Positions 10,786 through 21,435 of a DNA stretch of 64,000 nucleotides are shown piece after piece. The DNA lies in NCBI GenBank assembly GCA_018257865.1, contig JAEUBA010000006.1, forward strand, positions 186,001-250,000, in the 5' to 3' direction. Both the position numbers and the translations under genes were made by a program. This DNA comes from Stereocaulon alpinum. Its lineage: Eukaryota > Ascomycota > Lecanoromycetes > Lecanorales > Stereocaulaceae. Within the stretch, counting starts at the first letter, position 1; each line of letters begins with the position of its first letter. The notes beneath the pieces were generated by a model. It saw nothing but the letters and a program-made list of their open reading frames with translations, was not told the DNA's origin and did not search any database.

Positions 10786-11571
10786 TCAATCTTCAAAATC
10801 ATTCATGGAAGCCGGCGACCAGTACTCTGCTTCAGGCGCCTGCAAATCCACCCAGACCAGTGAATCCCCCAATAGATCCTTGATTGCCGTATCCGCCCTC
10901 GCATGTTCCCACCCCAAATTATCCTCTAACATCGAGCTCGTAATAAATCCAAGCACTTGTATCGCCTCCAGAACAGTAGCCTGATCCGTATTCAACTCCT
11001 TCGGTATGCTTCTGATCATCTGCTTACTTCCAACATCCACAATCGAGAATCCCGAGCCCAACGGCTTCAGTGATTTGACAGCGCGTAACACATCATCATC
11101 ACTAACATCCATTCCCCCACCAATGCCCCTTCCCCTCTTCACCAACTCCTTACACTCCTCCACTCCAAGTAATCCGCCATTCTCCCCTCTACTCGCCCTA
11201 CAAACTTCCACAACCCTAACAGCCAGCTCGAAATAGAAATCATTCACATCCCCACCTAGAATCTTCGCCCATAGACTGCCAATACCCTTGCCCCCACCTG
11301 CGCTTTTACCCTTGACATTACTGCCTGCAAGTGGATCAACGCCGATGGCATTGCACATACGCGCGAACTCTGCGCGGAAGGTGGGGTTGGATTTGATAGT
11401 ATCGGCGTGTTGTAGGGCGAAGTTGTGGAGAAGTGATTGGAAGACTGACAGCTGGGTTTGCAGGGATGTGAGGTGCGTGCTACGGAGGGAGGCGCCGTGG
11501 CTGGCGTAGGAGGTCGAGAGGGAGGAACGATTTTGGAAGGCGGAGAGACCGACGCCGCGGCGAGCGGACAT
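10786..11571 (-). CDS. SNF8: ESCRT-II subunit SNF8/VPS22
   Basis: Single exon, 261 residues from ATG 11571 (MSARRGVGLSAFQNRSS), the usual N-terminus of the family. The frame is open further upstream but without family similarity, so that part is taken as leader. The coiled N-terminal region is followed by FRAEFARMCNAIGVDPL and the winged-helix domains (KPLGSGFSIVDVG..., then FITSSMLEDNLGW). SNF8 pairs with VPS36 and two copies of VPS25 in ESCRT-II and acts at endosomes in sorting ubiquitinated membrane proteins. Length is typical. Divergent from RPL7 with ~220 bp between starts. Third positions switch from C-rich to G-rich along the coding strand. Confidence 0.93.
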   Translation of the reverse strand: MSARRGVGLSAFQNRSSLSTSYASHGASLRSTHLTSLQTQLSVFQSLLHNFALQHADTIKSNPTFRAEFARMCNAIGVDPLAGSNVKGKSAGGGKGIGSLWAKILGGDVNDFYFELAVRVVEVCRASRGENGGLLGVEECKELVKRGRGIGGGMDVSDDDVLRAVKSLKPLGSGFSIVDVGSKQMIRSIPKELNTDQATVLEAIQVLGFITSSMLEDNLGWEHARADTAIKDLLGDSLVWVDLQAPEAEYWSPASMNDFED

Positions 11572-11794
11572 GTTGAAGTGGTACTTCAGAGGTTGTATAA
11601 CGAAACTGCAGTTCGTAGATGCCTTCAAATGGCCTCTGGACAGGCCGAGATCCACTAGCCTCTGTTTGGAATTAGCGTATAACAGCCGAGAATCTGCTAG
11701 CGCACACATTTTCTGGGACTGCGAACCTCCTCGGCCTGCACTTCGCGACATCTTGACAACTACCACCCACGCCGAGCGCCAGTACATCGTCAAG

Positions 11795-13345
11795 ATGGCG
11801 CCAAAGAAGCACCAAGCTCAAGTCAAGACGTATGCCACCCTCTCGATCTCATCCCTCCCCACTTTCTCGCCTACGGTCGTGCCATAGCTGTCCGCTCCCT
11901 GGCTGGGTTCGCTCCACGATCTCTCGTGGCAGCTCCAGCTCGATTAGTCCCGCCATCCACTACCTTTGAATCATCATTGATAATGGAGAATGGGTTGTTG
12001 AGGCTGGAGACCATCTCCTCCTTGAAATACAGTGCCACACACGGTCTTCGACCCTCAGCTTGTACCCTGCTCGCTGCCCGTCAATGAAGGCTCAAATACA
12101 TGTGTGCAATTTTCCCGAGCCTAGCTCGGGGTCTTGTCGTCTGAGAAAAGCATCTTCAGTACGCGAAAGGCAATCAATGCTTAGTAGCTGATGAGTCTAT
12201 CTCACCGATCAAATTGATTCCGTCGAGTTTGTCCCAGTCCTAGAATGCCGCTTCAGCTGCACTTCTACTCTCGACGTTTCTCTAAATCTTTACTTGCGGA
12301 CAGATTATGCTGACCTCGTCTTTCTTTGTGGGGCTATAGGTCTGTGCCGGTTGAGAATGAGATCCTGGTCCCCGAGACGCTGTTGAAGAAGCGCAAGAGC
12401 CAAGAGAAGGCCCGCGAGGAGCGTTCTGCAGAGCTTGAGAAGAAGAAGAAGGTCAGTCCCACATCTCTTTGTATTGCTGGGCCAAGCTATGGACGTGGAC
12501 GATGATGATGATAAATACCACATTCGCGACTAGACTCTCGGGTCGATGCTGTTGCTGAATTAACCATCTTTCGGGTCTGAATCGTCCATGAAGCAAAGCT
12601 TCTCATGCATGCACCCTTACATAAACCTTGCTGACATGCCACTGCATACAGGCCCAAAAGGAAAAGCGTGGCGTCATCTTCAAGCGAGCCGAGTCGTATG
12701 TCAAGGAATACCGCGACGCAGAGCGTGAAAAGATCCGTCTCTCCCGCCTCAGCAAGCAGAATGGCACCTACTACGTTCCCGATGAGCCCAAGCTCGTCTT
12801 CGTCGTCCGCATCAAAGGGTACGACCCTCCTCTTACTCCCCTCTCTTCTCCTGCTTCCTCATCACCTCTGCTAATATAACCACAGTATCAACAAAATCGC
12901 TCCCAAACCCCGCAAAATCCTCCAACTCCTCCGCCTCCTCCAAATAAACAACGGCGTCTTCGTCAAACTCACAAAAGCAACCTCGGAAATGTTAAAAGTA
13001 GTCGAACCCTACATCGCCTACGGCTACCCCTCCATCAAAACAGTCCGCGACCTCATCTACAAGCGCGGCTACGGCAAGATCGACAAGCAACGTATCCCCT
13101 TGACCGACAATCAAATCATTGATGAACAGCTTGGGAAGCTGGGCATAATCTGCATGGAGGATCTGGTGCATGAGATTGTTACTGTCGGGCCAAATTTCAA
13201 GCAGGCTGCTAATTTTCTATGGCCGTTCAAGTTGTCAAATCCAACGGGAGGGTTTAGGACGAGGAAGTTTAAGCATTTTGTTGAGGGGGGTGATTTGGGG
13301 AATCGAGAGGAGAAGATCAATGCGCTTGTTAAGCAGATGAATTAG
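11795..13345 (+). CDS. RPL7: 60S ribosomal protein L7 (uL30)
   Basis: Four exons: 11795-11829, 12340-12451, 12652-12818, 12886-13345; 257 residues. The spliced protein runs MAPKKHQAQVKT-SVPVENEILVPETLLKKRKS, then EKRGVIFKRAESYVKEYRDA, RIKGINKIAPKPRKILQLLR and TVGPNFKQAANFLWPFKLSN, all diagnostic for uL30. It is a component of the large ribosomal subunit, near 5S rRNA. Intron 1 is unusually long for this window (510 bp) and interrupts the start region, as is common in ribosomal protein genes. Intron 2 (200 bp) hosts a box C/D snoRNA. Intron 3 is 67 bp. Exon 4 changes abruptly from C/A-rich to G/T-rich wobble bases near 13110. Convergent with POL1. Confidence 0.97.
12496..12588 (+). ncRNA. Intronic box C/D snoRNA, predicted 25S rRNA 2'-O-methylation guide (snR39b-like)
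   Basis: Lies in RPL7 intron 2. A 7-bp perfect terminal stem (tggacga at 12496-12502 with tcgtcca at 12582-12588) encloses a box C (ATGATGA, 12502-12508) and a box D (CTGA, 12577-12580), giving a ~93-nt RNA. The 14 bases just before box D (accatctttcgggt) are complementary to the conserved large-subunit rRNA segment ACCCGAAAGATGGT, as I remember it. By the box D + 5 rule the target is the G of ACCCG, which I recall as Gm805 in yeast (guide snR39b). The relatives snR39 and snR59, which target A807 two bases away, sit in RPL7 introns in yeast. Release would depend on RPL7 splicing. Expression cannot be seen from sequence. Confidence 0.88.
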
Positions 13346-13622
13346 AGCCGTATTGATGTATGGTGGTGGTTGAAGAAAAGTCGAAGAATGAGCTGATTCC
13401 AATGTGCGTGCATTGTGCGTGCACTTGCTATTGATCACCAGAAGTCTACAGCATTCGTGCTAAACCAAATCAATCAAAGCCACTTAAGAACGTCACGTCT
13501 CGCTGTCTCCATGATGTTATCTTCGTTTGACGCTATCCATGTAACCTATCTGGACACCACACTAACACGCAAAGGACATCTCGCTTCTCCCCTTCGTACA
13601 AACCACACCCTCACCATCTCTT

Positions 13623-16600
13623 CTACCGCTGCAGCGCAAACCCAAATAACCCATCCATCTGCACCCAAACCCTCCCACACTTCCTCAAATACCCCTCCAC
13701 AACATCAGAACAAGTCCCAAACCTCTCGCGATTCCACTCCTTAAGCGTCTCCACTTTCTCCTTCTCCTCTCCCTCCACTTTAATTTTAGATTGTTCGACA
13801 TCCCACAACCCCCTAAAATACAGCAATTGATTATACATCTCCTTCTCACCGACTTCATACCTCATGCGCCCCAAACAGCCCTCTGCTCGCCCTCTCGGCC
13901 CTAAGCAGCGATGTCCATAAACGCTCATTTGTCTAGTTCGATTGCCGCAAGAGCTGTCATCGCAGACTAGATAGCCGTCGTAGTAGCGGGATGTGGCGAT
14001 GCGGATGGCGTGTTCGAGTTGTGCTACTACTGTCAGGGTTGAGAAAGGGCGTTTGCAGTCGCTGTTCGTGCAGATGATGCCTTCGGGCGTGATATTTGCG
14101 ATCGAGGTTGCTAGACCTTCGAACAGGAAAGTGGATTTGCAGGATCGGCATTTTAGTGTTAGACGTGTGCAATCTTTGAAGCGGATGGAGTCTGGTATCT
14201 GACTTTCTAGAGGGGAGATTTCTGTGGCTTGATTTGAGGTTGAGGCAGAGGCGATGCTGTATTTCCGTGTGTCGAGACCAAGACATTCGGCTAGGTGGAC
14301 GGCGTCTGTGCCTGGCATTGGAGCGCAGAGACGCTCGATGGGTGGGAAGATCTGCTTGTAGAGGTACCATTCTACGTCTGGCTTCAGGGTTGAGGAGGCG
14401 GATGTCACTTCTGCTGGGGCGTATGCGCGTTTGGCTGTTGCTTCGTGGACGCCTGTTGAGGAGTCGGCGGCGGTCATGATGTAAGATATTACATCGTTGA
14501 TGCGGACGGATTTGCCTTGGGCGAGGGCTCGGAGGGCGACCTGGACTTGGGGCATGCTGTCGGCATTGGGGTAGTCTTTAGGGTTTTTGCCGAGTTTCTG
14601 GACGATCTTAGATGATTCTGTGATATCGTAACATGGGAGGTGGAAGACTCACGGTGAAGATGATATACTTCTGAGCAGGTATCTTGTCTTCTCGCATCCT
14701 TTCCGAGAGCTCTCTAAGATACTCATGTACCTTGCCGACTACCACTTCAGGCTCTTCGCCGGACAATATAAGATTCAGTAGACGTGACGATGCTTCTTTA
14801 GACAGAGCACAATACTCTCTTCGTCTCATATCAAGACCTTTGACCTCAAGCTTGTCCACATACTTTCCATCAACCTCGGTCATATTGATCGCTGCATATT
14901 TCTTTTTGGCATGGAGCAAAAGCCTTCGGAAGGTGTTATCAATGTCAATTTCCAGGAGCTTATACTTCTCGTTGACTGAACGCTTGAACTCGTGGCCAAT
15001 CTTCAAGGCCTCCTCGATATTGTCAACATTGGTATTGATCATGACCGAATCGGTATCTCCATAGATGACGCGTAGTTGGTTGCTTTCTGCGAGGTCCTTG
15101 GTGCTCCGTAAGATCTCTCGCCCCTTGAAAGTGGTGAGCATAGCCAGTGGTCGAGCGTAGAACCTAGACTGCACATAGCCAAGGCAGCCATACATAGAGT
15201 TGGCAGTCAATTTGAGAGCCAGCTGTTTGATGTCCCATGTGGCAAGCTGGTCAGGCGTCGCTTTCTTGTCCTTCATGAGTGACTTCACCTGTCTTCGACG
15301 ACTGACAAGTGTCGCAATAAGCTTTGGAAGGATGCCCTGATTCTGATCCACGGGGACATCTGGCACTTTGTCTTCATCCTCGGACTGTTCTCCATTAGCC
15401 TAGATGTGTTGTGGTGACGAGGCAAGACACAAACCTTTTCCGATCGCTCAACGGTTGTGAAGCAGATGTTGTACTCCTGTATAATACTCGGATACAAGCT
15501 GTTAAAGTCCATGACTAAGACGATCTTGTCGTAGAGCCCCTTCTCGGGTTCGAAGACCAGTCCACCTTTGAATTTGTCCTTTTTCTTAGTGTCGGCACCC
15601 TCCTCTCCTTCAGGAGTCTCCTCTTCGACATGAACTTTGCCTTTACCATAAATTTTGTCGGGACAGATGTACTTATTTTTGTTGAATTCATGCAGCAGAA
15701 TATACTCGTTGCGCTCAGCTCTGGTACCACCCAATGTTCTTGCCCAGGAATTACCTGCCAGATTCGTAAGGACCTTGCTCAGCGGCAAGATCTGCACTTT
15801 CAGGGCGATTGCAGCAATGAAGTACGTATCAGCCTCGCAGTGATTGACGTAGTTCAGAAGACCATCTCTCGATGTCGCCCAGGTTTTGAGCGCAACATCA
15901 TTGTCGATCTCACGTCGAACATTGCCTTCGCCTAAGTATCTCTCACACATTTCCGTCAAGCTCCATGACTGGCATTTGCTCATGAGGGACTAGTGCATGT
16001 GTCAGTGGGGTTCCAGTCAAGAGCAAGAGAGCCATACCTTGCCCATGTCGTTGGCTACATCGCAGATCAAGCGACCAGACACCAGCTGTCGTTCTGCAAA
16101 GAAGCTGCCACCTCCCTTGCCCATGTTTTTGGGCCAATCATGTCGTCTGAGTCTTCCGACACGATGCCAGCCTGGTATCTTTTTCTCTTTGAGCCTGCTT
16201 AGCAAAATCGGGTAGTCAACGTCTTGCAATTGATGACCCATGAGTACGTCTGGATCTGCCCTCTCTAAGAGAGCGAGGAATTTGGCTAGGAGCATGTTCT
16301 CAGTTTTTTCGAGCATTATAGTGCCTCGCTGCTTCTTCGCAAGCGCATCGAAGCCGATCGGATATGATCCGTCAACGGGACGCATGATGGTGTAAGTCTT
16401 GCAAGGCAAGTCCTCGGGCCGGGATGTATCTGTTAGAGAAATATTCTCGTAGACTCGAGCACTGGCAACGAGGATCTCTTGCTTATTCTCCTTCACGTTT
16501 AGCGTGGTCCTCAGTGCAATGCTCATGAATGTCAAAGGTGGTGCATCTAAGTTATCTGACTCTGTAAGTGAAGTAATGGCTTTTGGCGAGGTGACTTGAA

Positions 16601-18337
16601 TTTCAAACTTGCACCAGGAAGCGTTGTTGAGAGGGGCAAACTCGGCGTCGTCAATCTTGAGCCAGCAGGGACCCATGATGTTCTTCCACAGGACAAATTG
16701 CTCGAAGAGGGCAGTCGTAGTACCAAATATATGCGAGAATGTATCTCCTTTCATGCCGACTGGTAACGCGGGCTCTTTGATTCACAATTAGCAATTGGTA
16801 TTGCAACATCAAGTCAGACCACTTACTATCGTACGGGTACATAAGCTTCAAGTAGTCGGCTTCCTTCGGTATGTCTGGGAGTTCAAAGGCATACTTTCTT
16901 GAACATGGCTTAATCTTGTGCATGCCTACTCGTAGCTTTGTCATCACCTCGTCGACTTCTTGATAGACATCACCCATCTCGACTTCCGTTGAAGTGTCTT
17001 GACCATGTTCTTTGGTTTGTCAGTACCCTGCTCCTGATTTCACACTGGAACACTCACTTTGGCGGTAAGTCCTGGGCAGAAAGTACAGCTTTCTTAAGAT
17101 ATTGTCCACCTTTACAAAGGCGCTAACATATGCTCCTGAGTTCTTGTTCCTCACCTTGCCGAAGAGACACAAACTACCATTGACCTCCGTATAGTCGGTC
17201 CAGAAGAAGCGTAGGCTTCCATTAGCCTCTGTTGCATCCTCAATTTGAAGTTTGCCAAAGCTGGTAGTCTCTGACTCTTGACTACTCAAGACATTGAGCT
17301 TTGAAGTAACATCGTTCCATGCAGATGCGTCGACAATATCAGCTTGCGGGCGTGTGGGAGAGGAACTTGCTGGAGATGGATACGCAGGAGCCTTAGCAAC
17401 TTTTATGGCAGGACGTGATCCTGACATGTTGACGCTGGCAGATTTGACTTTGTGATCCCCAATTGCCTGTGCAACTTCCATCATCTCATCGTCGTCTTCT
17501 TCTACTTTTATCGTCTGTTGTCCTTTACGATCCACTACGTTAGCTGTAGGCGACGAGGGAAGTAGGTCACTAGCTAGGAAGACATCTTCGTCCAAGCCCC
17601 CAAGGTAGTCCTCATTGTCTCCATATGTTGGTTCCAGTGGTGGGGTGTTAAGCAGATGAGTACTGCTTCTGGCGTCTCTGGGCTTGGAAAGGAAGACTTT
17701 GTTTTCACGAGCCATCGGAGGGGAAAGAACGCGAGTCTTGCGGCGAGAGGCTGTCTTGAGCGTCTTTAGAGGTAGACGGGGGGCGACGTTGACGTCGACT
17801 TCCCCAAGTAGATCAGCCATGAATGCGGCATCTTCGACAGTAGCAACAGGCTGGATCTCAATCAGTACAATGATTGCGCAAGGCATCTCTCAACACTGAC
17901 CTTTGGCTTTGGAGCAGCGGCAACAGGTCCATTGCTGAAATACTTGTTGATGCTATTGTTCATCCGCTCAGTTTTCTCTTTGTCTTCCTCACGCTTTCGT
18001 TTTGCTTTAGCAGCGTGTTAGCATGTTGGCAAGGCCTCAATCTGCATTTATGCTGACCAGCTTTGCCCTTCAATGGCAATTCTTCTTCGCTCCCGCTAGC
18101 ACTATCATATCTCCTCTCGCCCATCCACTCTTCACGTCCATCGTCTGCATAACCCTCTCCGTTGTCGTCAATGACAAAGTCATCTTGATCAAGCCGGGCC
18201 CGGACAACTCTCTTGTAGCTTTCCTCGTCTACTTCCTCGTATAGATTCTCTGCTTCTTCGACTTTGTAGATCGAAAGGCGTGTTTTGCCAGATTCGCGAA
18301 GAGCTCGAAGCTCTGCAAGACGAGCGGCTCTCGACAT
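13623..18337 (-). CDS. POL1: DNA polymerase alpha catalytic subunit
   Basis: Eight exons (minus strand): 18337-18058, 18004-17901, 17850-17058, 17009-16827, 16774-16038, 15989-15435, 15384-14653, 14597-13623; 1452 residues, normal for the family. Introns are 48-55 bp. The N-terminus has the DDFVIDDNGEGY block. Family-B polymerase motif A (DFNSLYPSII, ~860) and motif C (YGDTDSVM, ~992) with both catalytic aspartates are present, as is KLTANSMYGCLGY. The C-terminal zinc sites include CRSC...CTNSDC (~1278-1309) and a second Cys set (CDDSSC, CLGPRG). With primase it starts leading and lagging strands at replication origins. Intron 6 has two possible acceptors 15 bases apart. I prefer the one at 15385, which gives a 50-bp intron and SEDEDKVPDVP. 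Confidence 0.96.
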
Positions 18338-19260
18338 GACTATGTTTAAGATGGAGTGCTCGCTGAGGAGACGTCAATTGGTCGTGTTCATGGTTTTTGG
18401 ACTTTCTTGCATAATTCTTGTTGCGTATTTGAAGGACGCAATCACGTCGCGTACTTGACGCGATTTTCGGAGCGCGGGGATAGCATAGAGTCCGCCAAGA
18501 GAATTTATGCAAGTGTTATGCTAGGCGGGGAAAGCTACTTTCTTATCCCACCCAGCGTCAAAATCTACCGTATTGCTCAAACCATCAACTATCCTCCATA
18601 TACTCTCAGGATCCGAACAAGCCATATACCTCGAGGACAAGCCTGCTCGGCTGACGTGTTGCCTGCTACTGCGCTCGGCATAACAGCGGCCGCACGTAGC
18701 ACACTCACAACACTTCTGATAGGAACGATAAGCTGGAAGCAATGTCGAACCCAACCAAATCCTGCATGAGCGCTGAGACATACTGCCATGGGAGTTGTGA
18801 AGACTGTAAGGAACACTCCGAATGCAGATGAAGACGTCGCGTCAACGATCTCGCTCCTGAGAAAATTGGGAAGAAATATGTTTCACTTCTGCGGTACTGT
18901 GACCAATCATTACGCTCACATGGAAAGATTCATGCCCGATATGTTCGCACCAAGGGGAAAAGAAACAATATGACACCAACGCTTGTTGACGAGATGATAA
19001 GCATAAACATCCAAGTAGCCGACAAACACGGCTTCCTGCCACGACCCGACAACCTTAACGACAACTCGAAGTCATAAAAGAAACATCGCTTGATCAAGAC
19101 AGATAGGAAGACGAAGGAGATGAAGAAAGACTGGGAGAAGATATCTGTGTACGCCCGCCAAACCGAAGGCGCCATCACGCTTTTGATTCTTTCTTCGCTT
19201 TGCCCAAAAAGAATGCGACTAATCCCCACCTCTTTGCTGCTCCAATGTCGCAGTCCCTCC
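18338..19260. other. Intergenic, with possible 3' exon of the neighbouring gene
   Basis: Contains the POL1 promoter. A minus-strand frame from 19262 to 18930 with two hydrophobic segments could be a further exon of the small membrane protein gene at 19261-19833 (see there). Otherwise only overlapping short frames. Confidence 0.4.
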
Positions 19261-19833
19261 TCAACCCTCTGAAGATCTCGCGACATATGTGTATAGCGTT
19301 TCAGCATCTCTTACCGACAGGTTCGTGGTAACTTCATCCCCGGTGTGGCTGCCCTCCTCGATGGTCAACCCGTCGAACGGCGTGCCTGTGCGATCACTTA
19401 GAGGCACAGGGCCCTCTTGGGTTTGAACGCCTTGACGAGGAAGAGGGTGAGGTCTCGATGGACGATGCTGTGGGTTATAGCTGGGCTGTGGTGCTCGGAC
19501 GCTGAGGGTTTCGTCAAGCTCTATGTCGACTGCCAATGCACTTAGATTTCCTATTGCGAGATCTTCAAGGTCGACGTCACCGCTGGTAGCTGTTGCAGCT
19601 ATGAATAGGAAACATGATCAGCCAGCGTGATCTTTGAAACAACAGCCAGCAGCGTGGAGGAATGACCTACCAACGGTGGAGTTGACAGCATGCGATGAGT
19701 ACAGTCTCTGTACAATATGGTACAAGCTTTTGAGAAGGTATATCGCCCCAAAGCCGACGAGTATACGGGTGGTACTAAGGACGTAAACGTTGTTGTTCCA
19801 ATCATTTTGTTGCCCCGGTGCAAGTACAGGCAT
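19261..19833 (-). CDS. Small single-pass membrane protein, unknown
   Basis: Two exons: 19833-19671 and 19598-19261, intron 72 bp (GTAGGT...TCATAG); 166 residues. After a short polar N-terminus a hydrophobic stretch (STTRILVGFGAIYLLKSLY, residues ~20-40) is probably membrane-spanning. The remainder is polar, Pro/Gln-rich and likely disordered. The junction gives NSTV-AATATSGDVDLEDL with a clean frame. An alternative 3' end exists: GTAAGA after TTNLS (about 19309) could splice over 46 bp to AGGGTTGAGG at 19262, adding ~110 residues with two more hydrophobic segments and a stop at 18930. The sequence does not decide between them. No family recognised. Confidence 0.55.
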
Positions 19834-20229
19834 TGTGGTGGTGGTTTATGCTGTAGGTAAAGATATAAGTCTTGTATTGTCAGAGATCACCAATGATTTC
19901 GTATGGTCACCGAGAAGCAAAGAACAAGTATGAGTTGGAGCCGTAATATGCAGGTGCGAAAGCAGAAGAGGGATGAGGAGAGAAAAGGCCTGTCAGAGCT
20001 TCAGCATTTTAGCATCCTCATTAATGATAAACCGAGAGCCCCGAATTCCATGTCGCAAGCCATTTCTTGGCACGTTTATACTGTAGCAATGTTGTCCGTA
20101 GTGTCCTTCGACAACGCAGCAGTATTGACAATGCCATTAAGAGATTGGCTACTATCGTCCTGTCCAAATCATAGACCAACTATAAGGGTTAGGACTCTGA
20201 AACTACGAAGTATAGTTAGACACAGTATA

Positions 20230-20602
20230 CAGTAAACCCTGACTTTACCAGTTGAATATTCCGGAGTTTCTTATCGTTAAGATCAAGTTATCGGTACGAT
20301 AAATTCTTGGCAAGGGTCCAACTCCTCGCGTAGACCCCTAATAGCCCCCAAGATAGCTGACTGCTAAGATAAAATACGAAAATTACCCTCAGCTTCAGCC
20401 CTATACACCAGAATTATGCTGTAAGATATATAAAATACACCACCTTTATAACGATACCCCGCAAAATTTCTGGCCAAACGTAACGATTATCGGAGTTCGC
20501 AAGTTATCGTTATTTTGCATATAAAAAACAGCTTGCACGCAAAATAAATCGCTAAAAGTAAGATATCGTTCTGACCCGTATCGTTATAGTCAAGGTTTAC
20601 TG
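20230..20602. mobile_element. MITE-like element with TA target duplication (Tc1/mariner-pogo type)
   Basis: Terminal inverted repeats CAGTAAACCCTGACTTTA (20230-20247) and, on the opposite strand from 20602, CAGTAAACCTTGACTATA match at 16 of 18 positions. Both ends are flanked by TA (20228-20229 and 20603-20604), as expected of Tc1/mariner superfamily insertions. The 373-bp interior is AT-rich with repeated ATCGTTA-like words and no coding capacity, so it is a non-autonomous element. Which transposase mobilised it cannot be told from this window. The insertion lies between genes. Confidence 0.8.
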
Positions 20603-20604
20603 TA

Positions 20605-21435
20605 GTAGTAATCATCTCCCACTTTGCCGCCGATTGCTACCCGCCGCAGGCTGTTCCCGGGCAAACCTCGGGACTGTATGTCCACCCCTGTTGGTACACA
20701 CGGATCCGCCGCGGCGAACATGCCACATCGGAGTGCCCGCTAAATTACCACGCTGTTTCGGGCGGTGGAGAAACGATCCACAATTTTCTATCCACGCTCT
20801 GGCAAGATTCGAAGCCTTCAGATAACTACTCATGGAGATGGACTAATACTGGTTCGGCGTAAGAATATCGTAATCAACGGAAGTGAAGCCGGAAAGGCAC
20901 GAATCATGCGTTCAGTCTACTGCGAGTCTCATTCCGAATCATTTCCCACCCACAAGGCTGTCGACAGGGTGGTTGTGCCCTAACCCTATGCGCTAACATC
21001 TTCTGGGGGCATCAATCTGGTCATCTTGCATGTCAATGTTTCAGCACCCTTCAGTAAACTAAGTCTTGCTATGTAGAAAACTATGACATGGCAAACTTGT
21101 GCGAGGCTGAGTTTACTGTCTGCGGTAGTAGCTACAGTTAGGGTTGCTTTGATGGACGAAATCATGGTTATCCACACGTGGAAACGCGACAGCCTGCCCT
21201 TGACCTTTGGATTATGTGTCATGATAATAGATTCCTCTCAAAGCACGGACTTCTGCGGTGCATAGCTGGGTAAAAGGTAGTACGATCATGGAGTGCTGTC
21301 CATCTCAACCACTAGACCAGCCCATAAAGTTGTCTTTTTTACCCTTCGACAAGACTGACGAAAGTTGCTTCAACTCCCAAACTTGACCATAGGTCCCATT
21401 CAAGACCTCACACACCATACATACAAAACCCAAAC
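20605..21435. other. Intergenic, no gene seen
   Basis: About 830 bases between the MITE and the NmrA-like gene, with short frames only. The last ~70 bases are strongly C/A-rich and continue the composition of the adjacent 3' coding end. Confidence 0.5.

Noticed and set aside
11830..12339. Possible second snoRNA in the long RPL7 intron 1 (CTGATGA at 12188)
   Set aside because: No box D at suitable distance and no terminal stem; the nearest CTGA is ~120 bases away with non-complementary flanks.
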